In this document: positions 8,400-16,897 of the stretch, piece after piece
Layout: the number at the start of each line of letters is the position of its first letter
Numbering within the stretch: the first letter of the stretch is position 1
Assembly: GCA_022820365.1 (NCBI GenBank)
Contig: JAJEFO010000001.1
Coordinates: 27,851 to 91,850 of the forward strand
Length of the DNA: 64,000 nt
Direction of reading: 5' to 3'
Source: Silicimonas sp.
GTDB taxonomy: Bacteria > Pseudomonadota > Alphaproteobacteria > Rhodobacterales > Rhodobacteraceae
Made by a program: the position numbers and the translations under genes
Notes under the pieces: generated by a model
The model's database searches: none
What the model was told of the DNA's origin: nothing
Seen by the model: only the letters and a program-made list of their open reading frames with translations

Positions 8400-9956
8400 T
8401 CAGAAGTCGGTCGGTGCGCCACCTTCCCGCTTGCGCCGCTCGACGAACGCCTCAAGTTCTTCGCGCCTGTCGTCGTCAAGCGAAGGCGGCACGAACCGTT
8501 CGATGATCTGCTTGTAGAGTGCATGCGCACGTTCTGCCGTCCAGGTGCCGCCATTGATCATCCACGCCTCGAAATTCGTCCAGTCGCTTGCGAACGGGCG
8601 ATAGAACGCGGTCTCATAGCGATCCTGCGTGTGCTGGATCCCAAAGTAGTGGCCGCTGGAGCCAACCTCCCGGATTGCGTCCAAGGCAATATCCTCAGGG
8701 TTCGTCGCCACGACTTCCGGTTCCATGTATCGCTGGATCATCTGGAGCACTTCACAATCCATCACGAACTTCTCGGGGCACGCGATCAGTCCACCCTCAA
8801 GCCATCCAGCGGCATGATAGACCATGTTCGTTCCCGACTGGACCGCCGCCCAGAGCGAATTCGATGTCTCCCACATGGCCTGTCCATCTGGAACATTGGC
8901 CGCGCAGACGCCCGAAGAGCGCATGGGCAAATCGTAGTAGCGCGCCAATTGACCCGTCATCTGGGTCGCGCGCATGTATTCCGGTGTCCCGAACGCCGGC
9001 GCGCCCGACTGCATGTCCACGTTTGAAGTGAACGTCCCAAGTGCGCAGGCACAGCCGGGCGCGACATGCTGGAACAAGGCGATGGCTGACAGGCCCTCTG
9101 CAATCGACAAGGTCACGGCGCCAGCCATTGTGACTGGCGCCATCGCGCCGGCCAGCGTGAACGGTGAAACCACCACGGCCTGACCTCGGCGCACCAGGCG
9201 CAGGCAGCCATCGATCATCGGCTGGTCGTGTTTCAGCGGCGACGTGGAGTTGATGTTCGTGTACATCCGCGGGCACTCTTGAAACTCCTCCTCAGAGAGG
9301 GCGCTGCCGATCTTCACCATCTCCATCACGTCCTCGACCCGCTCCTTGCCCAGCGAGTAGGCGTGCAACACCTTGTCGGTCAGCGTCAGCTTGTCGTAGA
9401 GCATGTCGAGATGCCGAACGCTTGGATGAATGTCGACGGGCTCGACCGGGTAGCCGCCCGCGAAGTGGATGCAATTGAAGTGCTGGGTGAGCTTAAGGAG
9501 CCTGACGCATTGCTCGCGAGTGCCGGGAACCTTCTTTCCGAGCTCGAGGTCAAAGTAGTTCGGCGGTGACGAGACGTTTCCAAAGACGATGTGGCTTCCG
9601 CCAATCGTCAGCTTTCGGTCCGGATTGCGCGGCAAAAGCGTGAAGGAAGCCGGCGCACGCCCGACCATTTCCATAATCCAGTCCCGACCCATCCGCACAT
9701 TCGTCCCGTCGACCTTGCAGCCTGCCTCCCTGAAGATTTCCAAGGCCTCTTCGTTAAGGAACTCGACGCCGATCTCCTCCAGAATGTGCATTGCGCCGGC
9801 GTGAATCGCCTGGATGCCGTCTTCATCCAGCGGCTCGGTGGGTGCATCCAGATTGACGGGAATGCGCCACGGCATCTGCGGGAACAGTTCGCCTGATCTC
9901 CTGTCGCGGTTTCCCGCGCGCCCGCCTGCGCGGCGCCTTCGCTCTTGGCTGGACAT
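8400..9956 (-). CDS. Trimethylamine methyltransferase (MttB) family protein
   Basis: A 518-residue protein of the MttB superfamily, TIM-barrel enzymes that pass a methyl group from a quaternary or tertiary amine to a corrinoid protein. Family hallmarks are the N-terminal LDEDGIQAIHAGAMHILEEIG region, the SPPNYFDLELGK segment and the C-terminal FEAWMINGGTWTAERAH region. There is no in-frame amber codon, so it belongs to the non-pyrrolysine branch, typified by glycine betaine methyltransferase MtgB. The start at 9956 is preferred because GGGAG lies 7 bases upstream of that ATG; an upstream in-frame start lacks one. A very basic N-terminal stretch (about 25 residues) precedes the barrel. No MttC-type corrinoid partner is adjacent. 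The substrate cannot be read from sequence. Confidence 0.85.
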   Translation of the reverse strand: MSSQERRRRAGGRAGNRDRRSGELFPQMPWRIPVNLDAPTEPLDEDGIQAIHAGAMHILEEIGVEFLNEEALEIFREAGCKVDGTNVRMGRDWIMEMVGRAPASFTLLPRNPDRKLTIGGSHIVFGNVSSPPNYFDLELGKKVPGTREQCVRLLKLTQHFNCIHFAGGYPVEPVDIHPSVRHLDMLYDKLTLTDKVLHAYSLGKERVEDVMEMVKIGSALSEEEFQECPRMYTNINSTSPLKHDQPMIDGCLRLVRRGQAVVVSPFTLAGAMAPVTMAGAVTLSIAEGLSAIALFQHVAPGCACALGTFTSNVDMQSGAPAFGTPEYMRATQMTGQLARYYDLPMRSSGVCAANVPDGQAMWETSNSLWAAVQSGTNMVYHAAGWLEGGLIACPEKFVMDCEVLQMIQRYMEPEVVATNPEDIALDAIREVGSSGHYFGIQHTQDRYETAFYRPFASDWTNFEAWMINGGTWTAERAHALYKQIIERFVPPSLDDDRREELEAFVERRKREGGAPTDF

Positions 9957-10051
9957 TGCAATCTCCCGATTCACAGGGAGTCTTGGTCGAAGCGCTGCAA
10001 GTTGAATGACCGTTTCCGACACCTCTTGTCGCTTTTTGTGCCGCCTGCGAG

Positions 10052-10729
10052 CTAGCCAACGATCCAGTCGGCAAGTTGTCCGATATCGGAAAGCACCACG
10101 TCGGCATTGTGTGCCAGTTCCTCCGCCCCTGCCACGCCTGTCAGCACTGCAATGGGTCGCATTCCGGCGGCCTTCGCGGCCATCAGGTCAACTTGGCTGT
10201 CCCCGACCATCAGCGTTCGCTCGGGCGCAATCGACGTGGCCTTGGCGAAAGCAAGCAACGGTTCTGGCGCGGGCTTGGAACCATACCCGGAGTCGCAGCC
10301 GGCAAGGAACGCAAAGCAGTCGGCGATGCCGGCTGCCTCGAGTTGGCAGCGCGAACGCGCCTCGGAATCATTCGTGACCAGCCCGAGCACATATTCCTGC
10401 CTGAGCCCATCGAGGCAAGACGCTAGGTCCACCGTCGGCACCATCGGCGTCCGATTCGACATTGCATCAATCACGTGCAACGCCTCCTGCTCGCCCCCTT
10501 GCATATATGGCGCGAGGACATACGCCATTTCGTTGGACGTGCCGGCGACGGCGACGCTGCCGGGCAGGAACCTTGTCTGCTCGAAATCAAATCCAAGGGC
10601 GAACGCCGCGGCTTCAAGACGATCCGTTGGCACCGAGCTTGCCAGCAGTTCGGCCATCACCGCTCCCCATGAACGCTGGAAGTCAAACAACGTCCCGTCC
10701 TTGTCGAAAATGATCGCCTCTACGGTCAC
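10052..10729 (-). CDS. HAD-superfamily phosphatase (phosphoglycolate phosphatase-like)
   Basis: A 225-residue HAD IA hydrolase. Visible motifs: DKDGTL (nucleophile Asp) at residues 9-14, Thr in GLVTNDSE, Lys in GSKPAPEPLL, and the acidic GDSQVDLMAA motif. The start is a GTG at 10729 with AAAGGGA about 6 bases upstream; the longer frame would add a non-homologous N-terminus. It ends 96 bases before the MttB gene on the same strand, so the two may be cotranscribed. The role is likely hydrolysis of a small phosphorylated metabolite; the exact substrate is unknown. Confidence 0.82.
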   Translation of the reverse strand: MTVEAIIFDKDGTLFDFQRSWGAVMAELLASSVPTDRLEAAAFALGFDFEQTRFLPGSVAVAGTSNEMAYVLAPYMQGGEQEALHVIDAMSNRTPMVPTVDLASCLDGLRQEYVLGLVTNDSEARSRCQLEAAGIADCFAFLAGCDSGYGSKPAPEPLLAFAKATSIAPERTLMVGDSQVDLMAAKAAGMRPIAVLTGVAGAEELAHNADVVLSDIGQLADWIVG

Positions 10730-11060
10730 GATCTGTCCCTTTCTGATGCGAAGCTTGAGTGTCGTTTGACTGATTCCCGACGGAATTCCCATATCGTCAT
10801 GAATTTGACTTGCCGCATGCCAGGAGAACAATCCTGAGAGCAGGCAATTTGCATGAACGACGCCGGGGGCACGTGAGCGACGATGCGGCCGGCGAAGGTC
10901 GAAAACACCGACAATGGCGGCGGAGTTCGCCTCACCGCCAGTTTCTGGCTGTGCCCGCAATTGACTGCGGCACCGCTCGGATCGGGCATTTCGCTGCAGT
11001 GGTCGAGAATGACCTCAATGGTGGCGATGCGAGCACATCGACACCTTGTTAGCGAGAATT
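10730..11060. other. Intergenic stretch, nothing recognised
   Basis: About 330 bases between the HAD gene (minus) and the higBA control region (plus). Short frames are present but none has a family signature. It should hold the promoter of the HAD-mttB pair. Confidence 0.5.
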
Positions 11061-11079
11061 TGTATCACGCCTTGATACA
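11061..11079. promoter_or_regulatory. Palindrome, candidate HigA/HigBA operator
   Basis: TGTATCA and its exact reverse complement TGATACA are separated by 5 bases, 26 bases before the higB start. Type II antitoxins with an HTH such as HigA bind short palindromes overlapping their own promoter, so this is the natural operator candidate. Confidence 0.5.
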
Positions 11080-11105
11080 CGAATCTCGGAGTGATTCATA
11101 CCAAC

Positions 11106-11387
11106 ATGATCCAAAGCACCAAGGGCAAACTCGCGGACAATGCCGTGAATGGCAGGTATGGCAAGGGCTCCCCAGGTGCCTTGGTGAAGCGCACGCGGGC
11201 TGTGTTCACGGCGCTGGATGCTGCGGCCCAAGTGAAGGACTCATGATCCCAGCCGGTCAACGATTTGGAAGAACAGAAAGGTGACAGAAAAGGACAACAC
11301 TCCGTGCGGATCATCAGTCAATGGCGCATTTGCTTTGCTTGGACGCCGAACGGCCCCGCTGAAGTCGAGATCGTCGATTGTCACTGA
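11106..11387 (+). pseudogene. higB: HigB-type (RelE/ParE superfamily) toxin with an in-frame nonsense codon
   Basis: Reading from ATG 11106, the first 46 codons give a HigB-like N-terminal half (MIQSTKGKLADN ... FTALDAAAQVKDS). A TGA follows at 11244-11246. The same frame then continues with the C-terminal half: KGDRKGQHSVRI, SQWRICFAWT and the terminal EVEIVDCH, stopping at 11387. Total length, about 93 codons, fits the family exactly, so a single substitution to TGA is the simplest explanation. The conserved core of the RNase (GDRKGQHSV, QWRI) lies after the stop. The antitoxin gene begins 13 bases downstream. The toxin is probably inactive unless the stop is read through. Confidence 0.8.
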
Positions 11388-11399
11388 AAGGAACTGCTC

Positions 11400-11690
11400 A
11401 TGAGCCTGCTTGAAGAACCAATGCACCCCGGCAAAGTCCTCAAGGAACTATACCTTGATCCCTTGAATAAGGGGGCGATTGCCATGGCGCGCCGTTTGGG
11501 AGTCCCGCGCACGCGTATCGAGCGGCTTGTGAAAGGGGCAACCGGCATGACGCCAGGCACGGCCTTGCGTCTTGCCCGCGCCTTGAACACAACCCCGGCC
11601 TACTGGATGAACCTGCAGACCAACCATGACATGGCGGCGACGGCCAAGAATGTTGACGTGTCAGACATCGAGCCGCTTGTGCCAGCTTAG
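11400..11690 (+). CDS. higA: HigA-family antitoxin
   Basis: A 96-residue HTH protein starting MSLLEEPMHPGKVLKELYL, the characteristic opening of HigA/VapI antitoxins, followed by an Xre-type helix-turn-helix (AMARRLGVPRTRIERLVKG) and the YWMNLQTNHDM segment typical of the family. GAAAGGA lies about 8 bases before the start. It follows a nonsense-mutated higB in the usual toxin-first order. It is intact and could still repress the promoter or act on a HigB toxin encoded elsewhere. Confidence 0.9.
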   Translation: MSLLEEPMHPGKVLKELYLDPLNKGAIAMARRLGVPRTRIERLVKGATGMTPGTALRLARALNTTPAYWMNLQTNHDMAATAKNVDVSDIEPLVPA

Positions 11691-11831
11691 CCCAACTCTG
11701 TGCCACCCTCGAGTTCCAATCCGAGGAGTGCACCAACGGACAATCCTGGAGCGGGAGGCATCTCTTTGATCCCAAAGCAATACAAGACACCAGCGGGTCC
11801 GAACGATACTGGGCAATGTCAACGTCTCAGA

Positions 11832-12542
11832 TCACTCCTCTACCGAGAATACGTCGCCACTGGTCAAGTTCCTGACCCGAGAGACTTGCGTACCGTTCCA
11901 GTAATAGGAGAAATGCTCTCCTTGCGTGGGATTTCCCGCAAGGTCAGGCCAAAAAAGTGCCACGGCCATGCCGTCGGGATACCGGACGCTGCGGTACAGA
12001 ATGCCGTTTGAGTTACTGTTGCGCAACTGAGCCCCAAGAACCTGTGGCTTCGTGTAGTCTGCGGGATCGTAGGCCTCTCCGAATTGACCGGTATCGGTGA
12101 GGTCATGAAGCTCCGCATCCAATGTTCCAACAAGCTCGCAGAAGTCCGATGTCCAGCCCGGCTCCTCATCCGTGGCGGCCATGAATGCACCATGATGATG
12201 CATGGTCTCAAAGAGCGCTACCTCAATCCGATCACCGGCATAATTTACGCCGAAGGAGCCGTCACTAAAGCGGCTCGGTCGGTCAGTGGACGTGTGAACA
12301 AATGGTGCCATAGCCCAAGAAGCGCCAGTGCCCGCAACTCGACGACCCTCGGGAACCAAATCGAGATTGCCGACACTCTCGGCCACACGGGGGTTCGTTT
12401 TCGCCTCCGCCGAAAGGATGGCAGTCCAATCGGCCGGATCGGCGATATCTTCGAAGAGATCAATGGGCAGAAATCGCGACCTGATAACCCGATGTGTCCT
12501 AGCCCAAGTAACGCGAGTCACATTTGGTTTGTTCAAGTTCAA
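11832..12542 (-). CDS. RES-domain toxin
   Basis: A 236-residue protein with the RES pattern: Arg in TWARTHRVIRSRF near residue 14, the FGVNYAGDRIEVALFETMHH segment with a conserved Glu, and a late Ser/Asn region (RNSNSNGILYRSVRYPDG). RES toxins degrade NAD+ (phosphorolysis or hydrolysis, as in MbcT) or ADP-ribosylate targets (ParT). The start is TTG at 12542, overlapping the antitoxin stop (TTGA), so the two are translationally coupled in the antitoxin-first order typical of RES-Xre systems. Confidence 0.85.
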   Translation of the reverse strand: MNLNKPNVTRVTWARTHRVIRSRFLPIDLFEDIADPADWTAILSAEAKTNPRVAESVGNLDLVPEGRRVAGTGASWAMAPFVHTSTDRPSRFSDGSFGVNYAGDRIEVALFETMHHHGAFMAATDEEPGWTSDFCELVGTLDAELHDLTDTGQFGEAYDPADYTKPQVLGAQLRNSNSNGILYRSVRYPDGMAVALFWPDLAGNPTQGEHFSYYWNGTQVSRVRNLTSGDVFSVEE

Positions 12543-12952
12543 CCGCCCCGAACACTGTCAAGATAGCGCCGCACACGCATGATGTCGGTGAGTTCGCCGC
12601 GGAGCATTATATCACGCGCGGATGCGCCACCGAATGCATCGTTTGCGCGGCTGATCCAACCATAGCTTCGCTCCGCGTCCGCAAAGATGATCCGCAAAGC
12701 CTTGTGGATCCCCATGAGGTTGGACAAGCGCGCCTTGAGGTCTCGAGGAACTCTGCCGATGGATCCAGCTTTCCAGCGCGCCCAAGTACGCGGCGACAAC
12801 CCGCCCAACAGGATGCAAGCCTGCGCATCCGTCAGCCCCCAACGTGCGAACAAATTGACGACAGTACGACCCATTGCTTCACCTTCAGCATCCGAGATGT
12901 CCGAAATCTTCGGTTGAAACGCTGTTTTTTCAACGAGTTGCAGATGAGGCAT
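12539..12952 (-). CDS. Xre/MbcA/ParS-type antitoxin of the RES toxin
   Basis: A 137-residue protein with an Xre-like HTH (GLTDAQACILLGGLSPRTWARWKAG) around residues 43-67 and the C-terminal MbcA/ParS/Xre toxin-binding part (NLMGIHKALRIIF ... ERSYGWISRAN ... GELTDIMRVRRYLD). The ATG at 12952 is preferred because the family match begins there. It is first in a two-gene operon with the RES toxin and should neutralise it by plugging the NAD pocket and autoregulate the promoter upstream. Confidence 0.88.
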   Translation of the reverse strand: MPHLQLVEKTAFQPKISDISDAEGEAMGRTVVNLFARWGLTDAQACILLGGLSPRTWARWKAGSIGRVPRDLKARLSNLMGIHKALRIIFADAERSYGWISRANDAFGGASARDIMLRGELTDIMRVRRYLDSVRGG

Positions 12953-13429
12953 CACAAAGCCCTTATTTGCCTTTTGACATAATGTAGCGCATTCATTGCC
13001 AAAATGCAAATCCTCGAAACACAGTGCACTGGGCGACACCTTGAGAGTCGGGCGCGAATGCGGGCACCTGCCATAAGTACGTCAATGGACATTTCGCAAG
13101 AAGAGTTCCGAGGTCAAGGCCGACCCACGTCGGAATTGCTCCTTGGATGGCGTCATCGACCAGAATTCTGGCGGCGCGAAGACCGTCTTGGCCGGCGCCA
13201 TCGTTCAATCTGGACAAGTGCGATGTGCGCGGCGACATGCTGCGAACACTCTGCCACAAATTGGGTCGTTTTCGAGCGATGAGCGCTGACGCTACGCTCG
13301 CTGCGGGGAAATTTATGTGCGGCTTACACTTCCCCATTTTGGTATAATTCCGGACTGCTCCCTTTCCGACGCTGGACAATTTCAAATGGTTGACAACTGC
13401 CAACATGGGCTTTGGCCCCAGAACGGACC
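12953..13429. other. Intergenic stretch, no gene recognised
   Basis: About 475 bases between the Xre antitoxin and the SRPBCC gene, both on the minus strand. A 162-codon minus frame (12993-13481) crosses it but overlaps the SRPBCC gene and shows no family motif. The antitoxin promoter should lie near 12960-13010. Confidence 0.4.
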
Positions 13430-13849
13430 TCAAACAATGGATTCGACGTGTGTCTTGAAATTGTTGAGGATCGCTTGCCAACCATCTCGCTGCATCTCGA
13501 TCGGGTTCTCGGTTTCAGCCTCGAAAACCGTCTCCACAATCGTGCCGCCTTCAATTTCAGCAAATGTGGTTCTCACATTCCGACCGTCGCCCAATACGAG
13601 CGAGATCATCTCTCGGGGCTTGATTTGCTCATAGACGCCCTCGAAATCAAAACCGAAACTCCGGTCTTTGGCTTCCATGCGCGCCCAGTGTCTTCCGCCG
13701 ACGACTAAGTCAATTTCAGCGCGTGGACAATGCCAGTCGTCAGAAGCAAAGTTCCAGCACGTGACATGCTCAGGCGATGTGTAAGCATGCCAAACCGTTT
13801 CGATCGGCGCCCGAATGGTTGACCGGATTGTAACCGTTGGTTTCGACAT
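13430..13849 (-). CDS. SRPBCC/AHSA1-family protein
   Basis: A 139-residue START-like/AHSA1 fold protein: IRAPIETVWHAYTSPEHVTCWN at the start and the C-terminal helix RDGWQAILNNFKTHVES are both typical. GGTGA lies just upstream of the ATG. These small hydrophobic-pocket proteins bind lipophilic ligands or act as activators; the specific role is unknown. It follows the thiolase by 100 bases on the same strand and may be the last gene of the acyl-CoA operon. Confidence 0.85.
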   Translation of the reverse strand: MSKPTVTIRSTIRAPIETVWHAYTSPEHVTCWNFASDDWHCPRAEIDLVVGGRHWARMEAKDRSFGFDFEGVYEQIKPREMISLVLGDGRNVRTTFAEIEGGTIVETVFEAETENPIEMQRDGWQAILNNFKTHVESIV

Positions 13850-13949
13850 GTTTCACCCGTGTTTGCGTGATCTGACGCAACCGCTGGTCAAAGCGCGTTG
13901 GCGCCATTCCATATTTCTGCATCGGTTTCGGCGGCGACTTGCATTTCCT

Positions 13950-15140
13950 TCAAGTACCTGCATCGAGGTTCTCGATCACCACGGCAATGCCTTGGCCGCC
14001 CCCGATGCACATGGTTGCCAGACCGTATCGTCCGTCGATCCGGCGAAGTTCGTAGATCAGCTTGGTCAAAATGATCGCCCCGGACGCACCGACCGGATGC
14101 CCAAGGGCAATCGCGCCGCCATTCGGGTTGGTCCTCTCTGCCGCGAAACCGAGAGCCTTAGAAACGGCGCAGGCCTGGGCGGCAAATGCCTCGTTCGATT
14201 CGATGCACGCCAAGTCATCCACCGACAAGCCAGCGCGCTTCAGCGCCAGCTTCACCGCTGGAACAGGGCCCATGCCCATCACTTTCGGGGCGACGCCTGA
14301 AACAGCGCTTGAGCGGACCTTCGCAATCGCGGACAGCCCCTTGCTTTGCGCAATGTCCGAATCAGCGACGATCAGCGCTGCTGCGCCGTCATTTATGCCC
14401 GAGGAATTGCCTGGCGTGACCGAACCATCCTTCCGGAAGGCCGGGCGCAACTTCGCCAGATCGCCGGGCATCACGCCACGGCGAACATGTTCGTCCTGCA
14501 GGAAGACGGTTTCCTTGCGCCCGTGTCGTACAGTTATGGGTACAATCTGTTCGTCAAATCGCCCGGCATCGATGGCTGCAGCAGCACGTCGGTGGCTCTC
14601 CAGTGCAAAGGCGTCCTGGGTCTCGCGATCGATTTCACTGGCCTCGGCCACGTTTTCGGCAGTTTCGCCCATGTGGCCATGGCCGAAGGGATCGGTCAAC
14701 GCACCGACCATCATGTCGATCGCCGAAACGTCGCCCATCTTGGCCCCGAACCGAGCCGTGCCGATCATATGGCCAGCGCGGCTCATGCTCTCGGCACCTC
14801 CAGTCAGCACGACGTCGGCATTTCCAAGCTGTATTTGCTCGGCCCCGGTAACGACTGCTTGCAACCCGCTGCCGCACAACCGGTTCAGCGTCAGGGCTGG
14901 CGTCGTTTCGGGCACGCCTGCACCGATGGCGGCAACGCGCGACAGGTAAACGTCCCGCGGTTCGGTGTGGATGACGTTGCCAAACACCGTCTGATCCACA
15001 TCGCAGGGCTGCAGGTTTGCGCGCCCGATGGCTTCGACAGCAACATGTGTCGCCAAATCCGTGAGCGACGTTCCTGCCAATGCGCCGCCGAATGTGCCGA
15101 CGGCGGTGCGTGTGGCTGAGCAAATGACCACGTCACGCAT
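13950..15140 (-). CDS. Acetyl-CoA acetyltransferase / thiolase
   Basis: A 396-residue thiolase. The nucleophilic Cys is in LNRLCGSGLQAV (residue about 90), the NEAFAAQ motif near 318, the catalytic His in GGAIALGHPVGASGA near 350, and the acid/base Cys in CIGGGQG near 380. The ATG at 15140 is chosen because AGGAG lies 6 bases upstream. It catalyses Claisen condensation or cleavage of beta-ketoacyl-CoA. With the hydratase and acyl-CoA dehydrogenase upstream it supplies most of a beta-oxidation cycle; no 3-hydroxyacyl-CoA dehydrogenase is visible in this operon. Confidence 0.94.
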   Translation of the reverse strand: MRDVVICSATRTAVGTFGGALAGTSLTDLATHVAVEAIGRANLQPCDVDQTVFGNVIHTEPRDVYLSRVAAIGAGVPETTPALTLNRLCGSGLQAVVTGAEQIQLGNADVVLTGGAESMSRAGHMIGTARFGAKMGDVSAIDMMVGALTDPFGHGHMGETAENVAEASEIDRETQDAFALESHRRAAAAIDAGRFDEQIVPITVRHGRKETVFLQDEHVRRGVMPGDLAKLRPAFRKDGSVTPGNSSGINDGAAALIVADSDIAQSKGLSAIAKVRSSAVSGVAPKVMGMGPVPAVKLALKRAGLSVDDLACIESNEAFAAQACAVSKALGFAAERTNPNGGAIALGHPVGASGAIILTKLIYELRRIDGRYGLATMCIGGGQGIAVVIENLDAGT

Positions 15141-15168
15141 TGTAGACTCCTGCACTTGAGTTGTTCGT

Positions 15169-15573
15169 TCAGATTCCCAAGTGAAGCTTGGGCTTCCAGA
15201 AAGGACGAAACAACTTGAATTTCGGGCAACGGTTCATCACGACTTTCAGGCCGGCATTCTCGGCAAGCTTTGCGGCGTCGTAGTCCACTACACCGATCTG
15301 TCCCCAGAGAACCTTGGCCCGGATCTCGATGGCTTCGCGCGCGACACCCATAAGGTCCTCAGGACGGCGGCAGACCTCGACCACATCTACTGGGCGGTCG
15401 ATCGCGGCGAGGCAGGGATAAACCTTGATGCCGCGGATTTCCGCAAGGCCGGGAAGCAGGTTGACGGGGATCATATCGTATCCGGTTTCGCTCAAGACCC
15501 GTAGTACTCCGTAGCTGAACTTGGTCCTGTCGGGGCTCGCGCCGACCAAGGCAATAGTCTTGACCAAATTCAC
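15169..15573 (-). CDS. CoA-binding (YccU-like) protein, possibly 5'-truncated
   Basis: A CoA_binding_2 Rossmann protein: KTIALVGASPDRTKFSYGV at the start, then PVDVVEVCRRPED, WGQIGVVDYDAAKLA and VMNRCPKF. Relatives carry 10-15 extra residues before the first beta strand; here the first strand begins at once, and the DNA immediately upstream belongs to the selenium-binding-protein remnant in another frame. Possible starts are GTG 15573 or TTG 15567, neither with a convincing ribosome-binding site. Inference: a deletion joined the two genes and removed the original start, so expression is uncertain. Confidence 0.75.
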   Translation of the reverse strand: MNLVKTIALVGASPDRTKFSYGVLRVLSETGYDMIPVNLLPGLAEIRGIKVYPCLAAIDRPVDVVEVCRRPEDLMGVAREAIEIRAKVLWGQIGVVDYDAAKLAENAGLKVVMNRCPKFKLFRPFWKPKLHLGI

Positions 15574-16086
15574 CCAGATGGAAACTCTCGACAGGTTCGC
15601 GATTCTCGAAATCCCAAATATGCAGCTCACGCCCATATTTGAGATGTCCTACCTCCTCTAGATCGAACCCGGGCATAAAGGTGTTCGGTGCGGCCCATTC
15701 CGAACTGACCATCACGTTGTGGCACGGCTGATACCAGAAGTCGTAACCGAACTTGATGTCGCCCATCGAGCTTTCCCAGCGGCCGATAATCTCAAACTCA
15801 TTGTTCAAGTGCAGATAGCCGCCCGGTGCCTCGCCCGCGGCATCGCCAAAGCATGATGAACAGGCATTCCAGCCCATGTGGTGCAATTCGTCCCCGATGC
15901 CGGGCATCTCAAGACGGTGATGACCTGAGAACATGTCGGGCTTTCCGGGTCAACATCCACCGTTGCCAAATAGTCCGGCTTCTGAATGCCAGTCTCGGTG
16001 TAGATCGCAATCGTATACAGGAGCGTCTCGCGCAGCGCCTTGACCGCATCTGCAGGAGACGCGTATCCAGGTCCGCAACACTTCAT
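15563..16086 (-). pseudogene. Selenium-binding protein SBP56 / methanethiol oxidase remnant
   Basis: The frame opens as an SBP56 protein (MKCCGPGYASPADAVKALRE, then YTIAIYTETGIQKPDYLATV). One base is missing near 15920, so homology continues in the next frame as HRLEMPGIGDELHHMGW and NACSSC. Roughly 80 residues are then absent between CSSCFGDA and APGGYLHL. Homology resumes (FGYDFWYQPCHNVMVSSEW, YGRELHIWDFENREPV) and ends at HLGEFG near 15563, where the CoA-binding gene begins in another frame. The family is normally about 460 residues. Methanethiol oxidase turns methanethiol into formaldehyde, sulfide and peroxide; this copy cannot be functional. Confidence 0.88.
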
Positions 16087-16099
16087 CAGGCTGTCCCGC

Positions 16100-16894
16100 T
16101 TACAGTGGATTCCAATGCGGTGCGCGCCTTTCGAAAAAGGCCCCGATACCCTCTTGGGCGTCAGGCTCCAGCATGTTCAGAACCATGACCTCGGCGGCAA
16201 ATTCATACGCCTCGGGCAACGGCATTTCGACCTGGGCATAGAACGTCTCCTTGCCGATTTTCAGCGTGGCAGGAGATTTCGCGGCGATCCGGCTTGCAAG
16301 TGCCATCGTGGTTTCCGTCAGATCGGACGGTGCGGCGACATCGCTGACCAGGCCCATGGCCTGCGCTTCCTCGGCGTGCACCATGTCACCGGTCAAGAGC
16401 ATCCGCATGGCTGATTTCCGCCCGACGTTGCGCGTAAGCGCGACCATCGGAGTCGAGCAAAATAGCCCGATGTTGACACCGGGAGTTGCGAACTGCGCAT
16501 CATCGGCAGCGACGGCCAGATCGCATGTCGCTACCAACTGGCAGCCTGCCGCCGTCGCGATCCCGTGAACTTCGGCAATCACCGGCTTGGGACAGCGCAC
16601 GATCGACATCATCAGGCGCACGCACTTCCCCATCGCCCTTTCGAAGAATGCCCTTCCCCCATCGGGCTGCCCTCGCGCCGCCGTCAGCTCCTTAAGATCG
16701 TGGCCCGCGCAAAACCCAGGCCCGTTGGCGGCGATGACAATCACGTGCACTTCAGGTTCGCCCCCGAGCCGGGTGATTGCATCTGTCAATTTATCCAGCA
16801 TTGCGAGCGAAAGCGCGTTCCGCGCTGCCGGGCGGTTCAGCACCAGCCGGGCAACGGTACCCTCGCGGAATTCAAGCAGAATGTCTTCGCTCAT
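16100..16894 (-). CDS. Enoyl-CoA hydratase/isomerase family protein
   Basis: A 264-residue crotonase: RLVLNRPAARNALSLAML at the start, the oxyanion-hole segment GFCAGHDLKELTAA (residues about 60-73), and the second oxyanion strand in EVHGIATAAGCQLVATCDLA around 113-132. The Glu that usually follows in the second motif is replaced in NIGLFCSTP, so it may act on a short or branched substrate or as an isomerase. The start lies 3 bases after the acyl-CoA dehydrogenase stop, so they form one operon. Confidence 0.9.
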   Translation of the reverse strand: MSEDILLEFREGTVARLVLNRPAARNALSLAMLDKLTDAITRLGGEPEVHVIVIAANGPGFCAGHDLKELTAARGQPDGGRAFFERAMGKCVRLMMSIVRCPKPVIAEVHGIATAAGCQLVATCDLAVAADDAQFATPGVNIGLFCSTPMVALTRNVGRKSAMRMLLTGDMVHAEEAQAMGLVSDVAAPSDLTETTMALASRIAAKSPATLKIGKETFYAQVEMPLPEAYEFAAEVMVLNMLEPDAQEGIGAFFERRAPHWNPL

Positions 16895-16897
16895 CGT

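Noticed and set aside
11244..11246. TGA in higB as a selenocysteine codon
   Set aside because: No selenoprotein is known in this family, and no SECIS-like hairpin is evident just after the codon. A point mutation is simpler.
12993..13481. 162-codon minus-strand open frame
   Set aside because: It overlaps the SRPBCC gene, has no family motif or ribosome-binding site, and the codon pattern looks like a shadow frame.
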